NCBI RefSeq assembly: GCF_905171775.1
Contig: NC_053494.1
Location: 132,736,236-132,800,235, forward strand
From: Rana temporaria
Taxonomy: Eukaryota > Chordata > Amphibia > Anura > Ranidae
Length of the DNA: 64,000 nt
Direction: 5' to 3'
Position 1 is the first letter of the stretch, and every line of letters starts with the position of its first letter. Positions 55,937 through 64,000 of this stretch are shown here, piece by piece. The notes under the pieces are model-generated. The model was not told the DNA's origin. It did not search any database and saw nothing but the letters and a program-made list of their open reading frames with translations. The translations under genes and the position numbers were made by a program.

Positions 55937-57976
55937 TAGGCTCGATTCACATCTATGCATGTTGCTTTTGAGCGTTTCTGCAGTGCTTTTTGATCTTGCT
56001 GCAATTTGCGTTTTTTTTACACTGTATATAGCTGGTTGCTAATGAGGGGGCCGGGAAGCCGGGCGCCGCGTCCTTAACAACTGATGAGTCATCAGTTGTC
56101 AGCGGGCTTCCCGCTGAATGTAAAAAAATAATAATTGCCGGCTAAAATAAAATCGAGAAAAAAAAACAGAGTGGGGCCCCCCCCAGGTCCATACCAAGAC
56201 TTTGGGTCTAGTATGGATTCGGAGGGGACCCCCATGCCAAAATTCATACCAGACCCTTATCCGTGCATGCAGTCCGGCAGGTCAGAAAAGGGAGGGGACA
56301 AGCGAGTGCCCCCCCTCCTGAACCATACCAGGCCGCATGACCTCAACATGGGGGGATGGGTGCTTTGGGGCAGGGGGGCTCTGCACCACCCCACCCCAAA
56401 GCACCTTGCCCCCATGTTGATGGGATAAGGGCCTCTTCCCGTCAACCCTTGCCTGGTGGTTGTCAGGGTTTGCGGGCGGGGGGCTTATTGGTATCTGGAA
56501 ACCCCCTTTAACAAGGGGGCCCCCAAATTTAATGCCCCCCTATGTGAATGAGTACGGGGTACATTATACCCTTACCCATTCACAAAAAACAATAGTGTAG
56601 TGTAAAAAAATACAGTAGACTGTTTTTGATAAGTCTTTTATTAAAAATATCTTCTTCTATGCTTCTTCCTCCGGTCTTCCTCCATTTTCATCATTTGGTC
56701 TTCTCACCCTGTTTCTTCTTCTGCCTTTATTGTCCCGTGTTCTTCTTCCTCCGCCGCCACTCCTGCTGACGACCTTCCTCCGATGCTGCATCCCGCTGAT
56801 CTGTCAGCACCGATGTCCTGCATTTCTTAAATAACGACGGGGAGTGGCAATTGAATTATGTCATAAGGAAGCCACGCCCCCTTGTGATGTTACGGACCCA
56901 TCATGCCCCTGGCGGTGATGTCACAAGGGGGTGTGGCCTCCGTGCAACGTAATCAAATTGCCACGCCCCTGTCATTATTTAAGAAATGCAGGACATTGGC
57001 GCCAACAGATCAGTAGGATGCAGCATCGGAGGAGGGTCGTTGGGGGGAGCGGCAGCAGAGGAAGAAGAACACCGGACAAATAAGACAGAAGAAGAACGGA
57101 AGAAGAAGCAGGGGGAGAAGGAGAAGACCGGAGAATGAAAATGGAGGAAGACCGGAGAAAGAAGCTGAGAAGAAGAAGATATTTTTAATAAAAGACTTGT
57201 CAAAAACTGTCTACTGTATTTTTTAACACTAAACTACTTTTTTGGGAATGGGTAGGGGTACAATGTACCCCATACTCATTCACATAGGGGGGGCACGATC
57301 TGGGGGCCCCCTTGTTAAAGGGGGCTTCCAGATACTGAAAAGTTCCCTGCCTGCCATCCCCCGACAACTACCAGGCAAGGGATGTCGGGAAAAGGCTCTT
57401 GTTCCCATCAACATGGGGGCAAGGTGCTTTGGGGTGGGGGGCGCAGAGCCCTCCCCCCTGCTCCAACGCACCCATCTCCCCATGTTGAGGGCATGCAGCC
57501 TGGTATGGTTCAGGAGGGAAGGCGCTCGCTCCTCCCCTCCCTTTTTCTGACCTGCCAGGCTGCATGCTCGGATAAGGGTCTGGTATGGATTTTGGGGGGA
57601 CCCCCACACCTTTTTTTTATTTTGGCATGGGGGTTCCCTCTGAATCCATACTAGACCCAAGGGCCTGGTATGGACCTGGGGGGGGGGGGGGCACGCTGTT
57701 TATCAGTTGTTCATCGGGTCATCGGTTGTTAAAGGCACGACGGCTGGCTTCCCGACCCGTCCTTAGCAACCAGCTATATACAGTGTAATAAAAAAAAAAA
57801 AAAAAATAACTCTATTACATGCTGCATTTTTGGAAAAGTTTGCGACTCTTTCCAAAAACACAGAGGCAGGCACAAAAATGTGAACATGTTCCATAGAAAC
57901 CCATGTTAAAAAAAATCCCTGCATTTCTGCAAAATGCAAAATGCATCAAAAAACACATTAGTGTGAATAGAGCCTT
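55937..57976. mobile_element. Palindromic-core element C (TAGGCTCNATTCACA ends)
   Basis: The left TAGGCTCGATTCACA and the right-end complement TAAGGCTCTATTCACA form the terminal repeats. The arms pair around about 56904 over nearly the whole 2-kb length. They contain the shared core words CATACCAGACCC, GACCTCAACATGGGG, GTTGTCAGGG and CCCCCTTTAACAAGGGG, then an outward AATAAA in each arm (56630-56650 complement and 57185-57195). All open frames occur as mirror pairs (e.g. 56257-56445 and 57382-57654), so none is a gene. Confidence 0.85.
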
Positions 57977-58511
57977 ATACCTCAAAATATTTATAATTCT
58001 TCTTCAAAGATCAATCATTTTTGAAAGAATACCACATTATTATTTCGTCTCTCATCTATTTTTCTTTATATTGATGGCAAAAATGATGAAAAATCCAAAG
58101 GTTAGGCCAGTTAAAGATTACCATGTTACCAATAATGAGCACAAAAGTAAAAAATGCTTGTATTGCTGGCACATACTTTTTTTTATATATTTTTGTATAT
58201 TTTATATATTTAACAATCTATGTGATATTTAAAGAATTGTTAATTTACTCATAGAAAAGTGCAATTTTACCACTGTGATGTGCACATTTGGGAGTTATTT
58301 TTAAGATCCATGGTGTGCTGGTGATATACAGTATGTAATGACTGGGGTATCAAACTGCGCCCAACTGATAACCCACTACTGCGCCTGTATGGAAAGAAGT
58401 TGAAGCGCCTAGCTGCTGTTTAAATATATACAGATATACAGTATGATTTGACTGCTGGGCTACAGAACACTTCCACCACTACCTATTTCATTTGCCTACT
58501 GTAGTCTAGAA
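57977..58511. other. No gene recognised
   Basis: AT-rich stretch; the 109-codon frame starting at 57903 is low-complexity and unsupported. Confidence 0.45.
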
Positions 58512-59383
58512 CAATGTTTCTCAACCTTTTTTCAGTTAAGGCACCCTTTAAAGAGGAAGTAAACCCTCCTCTAGAAAAAAAAGAGCCTGCATACTAGCTC
58601 ATTATGTAGTACTTACCTAAGATCGAAGCCCCTGCAGCGGTCCTTGTTCGCCTCCTGAGATGCTGCCATCTCTCCCAGAGTGACTTCTGGGCATTGCTGC
58701 TCCGGTGCTGTGATGCAGCAATGACGTCACTCCCACGCATTCGCACGGGAGCCGGCAGTGACGGCATGATCGCCTTCACTAACGGCACGCTCAGTGTGCC
58801 TGTGCTGTTTTTAGGAAGATATCTCCTTAACCGTGTAGGTTTAGGAGATATTTCTTGCACCCACAGGTAAGCCTTAATCTAGGCTTATCTGTAGGTCTAA
58901 GTGGTCTCTACCAAAGCAAACACACCTTTTCATACTGGTACTGACTTGTATTCCATTTTTTCTCTTTCTCTAATTGATCCAGGGAACCTTTTTTCCCTGC
59001 TGGAGCAGATTGGATTGAATATATAGGATTGTATCATGTATTTTTTTTTTTACCTTTCTATTGACCGAACTGGATTGTATCTTTTTTTCAACCAGATCAT
59101 CTACTTAACTATATATGTATGCTAACAGAGAGGGGCAGTGAAGGGCCAAACAAGAAGGCTGTGCAGGCACCCAAGAATGATAAGAATGGCGGTGGATAGA
59201 AGGCTGTAATGGTGTACAATGAAAACATTTGGCTTTGTGTGAAGAAAAGGCAGGCATAATGCACCTGTTGGCTTGTATACAACTTTTGGGCAATTTTTAG
59301 GCATCTTGCCAATGTGCCCCTGAAGAAACTTAAAGGCACCCCAGGGTGCCTGGCAGCCTGGGCACCCTGGTTGAAAAAGTTTG
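58512..59383. mobile_element. hAT-type element with 8-bp target duplication
   Basis: GTCTAGAA lies at 58504-58511 and 59384-59391. The ends CAATGTTTCTCAACC and the complement CAAACTTTTTCAACC are inverted, followed by paired GGCACCC words. A TTAA-type repeat fragment (AAGAGGAAGTAAACCCTCC, from TTAA 58548 to about 58910) is nested in the left part. No transposase. Confidence 0.85.
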
Positions 59384-59553
59384 GTCTAGAACTCAGTCAT
59401 GAATGACAGCATTGCAGCAGAAGCAGAGTTGTCAGTTTACAACAAGAAGGTAGGAACTCACTGGATTTCTGGTAGGATCATCTGCCATATTTCTGTATTT
59501 GCAGTGTTCTTAGAGACAAAAAAATAAATAAAAATGTGCATTCATTAGACAAA

Positions 59554-60429
59554 TGCCTCGTACACATGACCATTTTTCTCGGCAGGAAAAAAACAAAGAA
59601 AAGCCCGCAGACCCCGACAACCAACGGCCAGGGTTGTCGGGAAGAGGCCCTGTCCTTATCAACATGGGGACAGGGTGCTTTGGGGTGGGGGGGCCGCTGT
59701 TGAGGGAGTGCAGCCTGGTACGGCTCAGGAGGGGGGCGGGCGCTCGCTCATCCCCACTCCTTTCCTGACCGGCCGGGCGGCGTGCTCGCATACGGGTCTG
59801 GTATGAATTGTGGGGGAACCCCGACGCCATTTTGTTCGGCGTAGGGTGGGTAATCCTTACAATCCATACCAGACCTAAGGTCCTGGTATGCTCCTGGAGG
59901 GGAACCCATGTCGGTTTTTTATTTAAAATTTGGCATGGAGTTCCCCCTCATGATTCATACCAAACACCGCGTCTAGAATTGGCGGGAATCCAAGTCGAAT
60001 CCCCGTCGATTCTATGTCGCGCTCGCTGGAATGTGCTTTTTCTATTCCAGCGAGTGCGAGATTTCAGGACCCTGTCGCCAAGAACCAGCGTGATGCTGTC
60101 GTGCTGGAAACACATTCTCGCAGACAGGTACTGTACAACACGTACGACGGGACTATAAAGGGGAAGTTCCTTTCAAATGGCACCACCCTTTAGGCTGCTT
60201 TTGGGCTGCATGCGCATCTTTTTCACCTCAGAAAAGCATACACACGACCGAAAAAGACTGACGGGAAACACGACGAGAAAAAAGAGAGCTGGTTTTAATT
60301 TTTTTACAGGCAGTTTTTTTCGTCTAGAAAACTGCTAGGGAGCATACACACGACCGGTTTTCACGACCAATATAAAAAATGGCAGTTTTCTCATTGTGAA
60401 AACCAGTCCTGGTTAAGTGTACAAGGCAA
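59554..60429. mobile_element. GTACACAC-family MITE interrupted by a palindromic-core fragment
   Basis: The left part (59554-59602: TGCCTCGTACACATGACCAT) and right part (60136-60429, ending in an AAGGCA terminus) are the reverse of copy 12443-12865. The middle about 90 bases of that copy are missing and replaced by element D. Confidence 0.75.
59603..60135. mobile_element. Palindromic-core element D, one arm
   Basis: It carries the core words in the same order as the right arm of element A (CCGACAACCAACGGCCAGGG, TCAACATGGGGACAGGGTGC, TACGGCTCAGGAGG, AATTGGCGGGAATCCAAGTC). It ends CAGGTACTGTA, the complement of the left terminus of element A. The opposite arm is absent. Confidence 0.8.
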
Positions 60430-61248
60430 TACACTTAAATGTTTTCTTATTGCTACATTTCAGGGAGTTCCTTAAATTGTCTTCGTGTCACAGCACTCTT
60501 CAGGAGTAACATGGTAAGGCCCGTTTGGCCTGTAGGATAATGGATATTTTTGCAAATAAATATATATAAAAAAAAATTGTGGTTTCTTCATCTTTGTTGG
60601 GACAGACAGGCAAAATCATAAACTTGCTAAATAGAAGTGTAGCCTTCTTTCCAGCAGCAGACTGCTTGGCCGTGATTCATTTGTCTGAAAGCTGCAGATC
60701 CATTTCAGCAGTCTCGCATACAACGCTTTCCTCAGGCTCAGCAGCAGCAAGCAGCAAGCGGGTGGAAATAATGGGCCTTCACAGGATCATCATTATATGT
60801 ACATTATGTGCAGGCTGCTACATTGTTAAAAGCCCTTTATTTTTAACTTCTGTTCATCTGTTCTCCATTATTGAAGAAGATGAGAAACCATAGGAGATGG
60901 AAGAGTGGCAGAGGGTAATTATACACTTTACAGAAAGGTATTCTTCATCATGGAATTAGAACAGCATCCAGATAGCAGCTATTCACAAAGCTATGTGGAC
61001 AAGGTTTATTACCGGGAGACTAGACTCATTTAAAAAACACTAGGTACTGTTGTGTTAACTCTTTCATTTCTCCGCTGTGTTTAATTAGAGAAGAGATCCA
61101 GAAATGTATTTAAATCCTGTTGACAATCTAGTGATGGTAAATTATTAGAATAGAATATCTCAATGTATTGGAAGTGAAAATGGAAAGGGGAGGAAAATTG
61201 TACATCACCCTCAAAGTACCCACAGCCATACAGTTTTAATTGTTCTTA
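60430..61248. other. No gene recognised
   Basis: A 104-codon frame at 60579-60893 has no recognisable domain. A weak minus-strand hammerhead-like string lies at 60690-60735. Confidence 0.4.
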
Positions 61249-61547
61249 AGCCCAGGTCCACGCTGAGCTGCGGGAATGAAGCTGTGTGAGTTCAGCTGAA
61301 CTCGCACAATTTCAGTCCTGCATGTCAGTTTCGATTTCGACCACAATTTCACAGACATCTGTGCGGGTTTCTGCGCAAATGTCAATGAAAATCGCACCCC
61401 AAAAATCGCAAAAAGTAGTACAGAAACTACTTTTTGGAATAGGTGCGGTGCTGCAAATGCAGTGTCGCACCGATTAGGACGTGCTATTGCTGCCGATTTG
61501 ACATGTCAAATCGTATATCAAAAGGCATCAATGTGAACCAGGGCTAA
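61249..61547. mobile_element. MITE with AAGCCCAGGTCCACGCTGAG / GAACCAGGGCT ends
   Basis: Imperfect inverted termini: left TTAAGCCCAGGTCCACGCTG, right complement TTTAGCCCTGGTTCACATTG. The interior contains AAATCGCA/TGCGATTT-type words. Non-coding. Confidence 0.7.
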
Positions 61548-61589
61548 ATGATCTAGCCTTTGAAATAACCTTTGTATGTTCAAAACATA

Positions 61590-62301
61590 GGGCTAGATTC
61601 AGGTACAGCGGCATACCTTTTGGCCGGCGTAGCGCATCTCATATGCGCTACGCCAACGTAAATCAGGGAGCCCAGAACAGGATTCTGAAAGATCCTGCGC
61701 CGTACGTTGCACCGGCGTAGTGTAATTAGGCCGGCGTAAGCCCGCCTAATTCAAAATAGGCAGGTAGGGGGCGTGCCTCATTTAAATTAGCCGTGACCCC
61801 ATGTAAATGAATGGCCGTTCTTACGGCGCATGCTCAGAATCACGTCGCAAATACTCCCTAAGAAACGTTGGCTCAATGCTTTCGAGGTGAACGTAACCTA
61901 CGCACAGCCCCATTCACGTACCACTTACGTAAACGACGTAAAATTTGACGGCTGTTCCGACATCCATACCTTAACATTGGCAGCGCCTCATATAGCAGGG
62001 TTAACTTTACGCCGGACGTAAGCCTTACGTAAATGGCGTAGTGGGCGCAAGTACGTTCGTGAATCGGCGTATCTAGATAATTTACATATTCTACGCGTAA
62101 ATCTACGGAAGCGCCCCTAGCGGCCAGCGTAAATATGCACCCTAGATACGACGGCGTACTAACACTTACATCGGTCGGTGGAAGTTGAAATTCAGGCGTA
62201 TCTAGCTCCCAGAATAGCATGCATAGATACGACGGCGCATCTTCTAACTTACGCGGCGTATCAATAGATACGCCGACGTAAAGGCTATGTGAATCTAGCC
62301 C
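61590..62301. mobile_element. GATTCA/TACGCC-family MITE, 712 bp, copy 3
   Basis: GGGCTAGATTCA at the left is inverted at the right (TGTGAATCTAGCCC). ATA occurs next to both ends. It shares CGCATGCTCAGAATCACGTC and AACGTAACCTACGC with the copies at 11.5 and 28.7 kb. CpG-rich, non-coding. Confidence 0.87.
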
Positions 62302-62402
62302 ATAGTTTACAATAGTGTAAGCTCTCTGTAGAGTTATCTGTGGAAAATAGCTTTTCTTAGACAGACAGAAAGGAGTTGTTATGTCACCTCTTTGTCAACT
62401 GT

Positions 62403-62554
62403 TTTAACTGCTTGCCGACCGCCCACCGTAGTTTTACGGCGGCAGGTCGGCTCGGCTGCGCAAAATCACGTAATATTACGTGATTTCGCATTTCAGCCAC
62501 TAGTCGCATTAGTGAAATAAATGAAATTTTGCACGATATTCAAATTTATCGAGT
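62403..62554. mobile_element. Fragment of a GCTTGCCGACCGCC-type repeat
   Basis: A GC-rich block with ACGTAATATTACGT and CCGCCGT hairpin words, then AT-rich sequence. It resembles one end of a TTAA-type ranid repeat; no second end found. Confidence 0.4.
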
Positions 62555-62960
62555 ATCACCTGTAAACTGCTAAATACCTTTTCTCATCAGCAGTATATAG
62601 CAGTCTTGTGACTTCTATCAGTTCCTAGTTCTTGTAGGAGGAGTATTCATTCTCCTCTGACCCTCTGTCTGGACAGTGCTGATTGGCCCTGTGCTGATCA
62701 CATGCACCCTCCCAAGAAAATAAAAAAAACTCTCTAGCAATACACACCAAACTGAGCACAAGCAGCTTGTCCCCTAGCTCTGTATTATTAGGAAATAATA
62801 AAGGGACAGTGGAAGAAGAGGAGGATCAGAGAAGACAGGATTACACAGCCTTTCTACAAAATGCAGAGGATTAAACCATTAGGTTGCACTGTGAGTATAA
62901 CAAGCATGCTTTACTGCATATACAGACTGATTTTACTGTTGTGAGTTTAGTAACACTTTA
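62555..62960. mobile_element. TTAA MITE, left-truncated copy of the 30.1-kb element
   Basis: It follows 30150-30642 from the CTGCTAAATACC segment to the right end GTTTAGTAACACTTTAA, including GGACAGTGCTGATTGGCCCT and AAGCATGCTTTACTGCATAT. The left TTAA end is missing. Confidence 0.82.
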
Positions 62961-63127
62961 AGTTCTAAAATCTCGTACAACCACATTGCAACTGTTCATG
63001 GCACAGCCCTATTCACTCAATTGGGTTGTGTTCTGTGGGTTGTGTTTTGCACTGCTCGCTGAATGCAACATGAGGTAGAATTATTGCCATGGCCATAAAG
63101 CATCCCCATCCACTGCCTTTGCAACTT

Positions 63128-63350
63128 AAGCCAGATACACACTTTTTTGTCCAGCGCATGCCCTGTACGTTATTCGTATCTTTATGACGCTCAGCCCATC
63201 ATTTACATGGGGTCACGCCTCATTAGCATGGCTCACGCCCACTGCCACTTACGATGAGTTACGCCAAGGGAACCCAGGGTATATTTAGGAGCAAGTGCTT
63301 TGTGAATACTGTGCTCGCCACTCTGCGCTACGTCAGCGTAGCGTATATTC
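63128..63350. mobile_element. GATTCA/TACGCC-family MITE fragment, inverted
   Basis: It contains GGAGCAAGTGCTTTGTGAAT, CTCTGCGCTACGTCAGCGTA and ATTTACATGGGGTCACGCCT, the complements of blocks in the full-length copies. The termini are lost. Confidence 0.68.
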
Positions 63351-63441
63351 AAAAATATAATTATATAATACTGGTTCACATGCCCTAGGTCTACTACTAC
63401 TATTGTTGAGACAATTATGTATTACCATTTATTGTTTAGAT

Positions 63442-63906
63442 CAGGGGTCTCCAAACTTTCTAAACAAAGGGCCAGTTTATTGACCTTCAGACTTTAGGGG
63501 GGCCGGACTATGGCCAGCGGTAGTGGAAATTTTCTTGGCATCAGTGGGAGTAAACATCGCCATAATTGGTATTGGTATTGGGGGATTAGCAGTACCCTAT
63601 CATTGGCAGGAATAGTGCCCCATCATTGGTTTAATTGGAAGGAACAGTGCCCCTTTATTGGTATCATAGGGAGGGGAGGAATGATACCCCATCATCGGTA
63701 TCATTTGAAAGCAATAATGTCCCATCATTAGTATCAGTGGGAGGAATAGTGTCCCATTATTGGTGTCAGTAGGAGATATTGTGCTTCATTGCTGGTATCA
63801 GTTGGCAGAATTGTGTATTGTATCTTTGGAATTAGTGACCCAAGGGCCGGATAAAGGCAGGCAAAGGGCCACATCTGGCCCCAGGGCCGCAGTTTGGAGA
63901 CCACTG
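63442..63906. mobile_element. hAT-type MITE with perfect 8-bp target duplication
   Basis: GTTTAGAT lies at 63434-63441 and 63907-63914. The ends CAGGGGTCTCCAAACT and the complement CAGTGGTCTCCAAACT are inverted. The interior has a degenerate tandem series of CCATCATTGGTATCA-type units. 465 bp, non-coding. Confidence 0.92.
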
Positions 63907-64000
63907 GTTTAGATGATATCTACTACGACCTATTTCATATTATATATTATATATTTTTCTACTGGATTACAAGTGCATGTACGCCTTTTGCAAATAAAAC

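Noticed and set aside
60690..60735. Minus-strand CTGAGGAAAGCG ... GCGAGAC as a hammerhead
   Set aside because: GAGAC replaces GAAAC and no element boundary is visible; may be a distant relic or chance.
1..64000. Host protein-coding exons, tRNA/rRNA genes, CRISPR arrays, prokaryotic-type operons
   Set aside because: None could be supported: recognisable coding sequence is all transposon-derived, and the repeat content is that of a vertebrate (frog) nuclear genome.

Overview
This window looks like non-coding DNA from a ranid frog (Rana/Lithobates type). The evidence is the repeat content. Dozens of short DNA transposons end in GTACACACG-type inverted repeats, others carry GGCCNGATTCA ends with many TACGCC words, and TTAA-flanked elements begin with CCACTT or CCTCCCTGG. 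I recognise all of these as abundant in ranid genomes, but from memory and not from a search. I found no host gene exon, tRNA, rRNA or CRISPR array. Nearly every open frame falls inside a transposon, a minisatellite or a palindrome.

Layout. 0-3 kb: small DNA transposons (MITEs), including a hAT-type copy with an 8-bp target duplication and two head-to-tail GTACACAC copies. 3.1-5.3 kb: a 2,037-bp almost perfect palindrome with a hammerhead-ribozyme-like core on both strands at its centre, lying between 13-bp direct repeats. 5-15 kb: a LINE-1 fragment, several MITEs, a 441-bp tandem duplication and a minisatellite. 15.7-18.6 kb: a TTAA-flanked element containing a second large palindrome. 19.4-23.5 kb: Harbinger accessory and transposase remnants, a Tc1 transposase remnant split by a MITE, and a LINE-1 ORF2 fragment. 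26-35.5 kb: MITEs, a Tc1 3' half, a second hammerhead-type insertion with 12-bp target duplications, and a LINE-1 ORF1 with an internal duplication. 37-42 kb: a MITE inside a MITE, otherwise unannotated. 42.9-49.8 kb: a Penelope-like reverse transcriptase split by a palindromic hAT-like element, which itself holds a hammerhead-type insertion and a minisatellite-filled hAT element; the right half of a second palindromic element follows. 50-64 kb: minisatellites, a solo LTR with 5-bp target duplications inside the loop of an inverted repeat, many MITEs, another palindromic element, and hAT copies with exact 8-bp target duplications.

Two themes recur. (1) Short insertions carrying type I hammerhead-like motifs with minimal stem III are flanked by 12-16-bp target duplications. 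Two of them have a snap-back layout, with a partial inverted second copy. A Penelope-like reverse transcriptase remnant lies in the same window, and Penelope-like elements are known to carry such ribozymes. (2) One palindromic core occurs at five places with three different kinds of terminal repeat, as if it had moved between transposon families. Nested insertions with intact target duplications allow a relative chronology to be read directly from the sequence. No host pathway or operon logic applies here.
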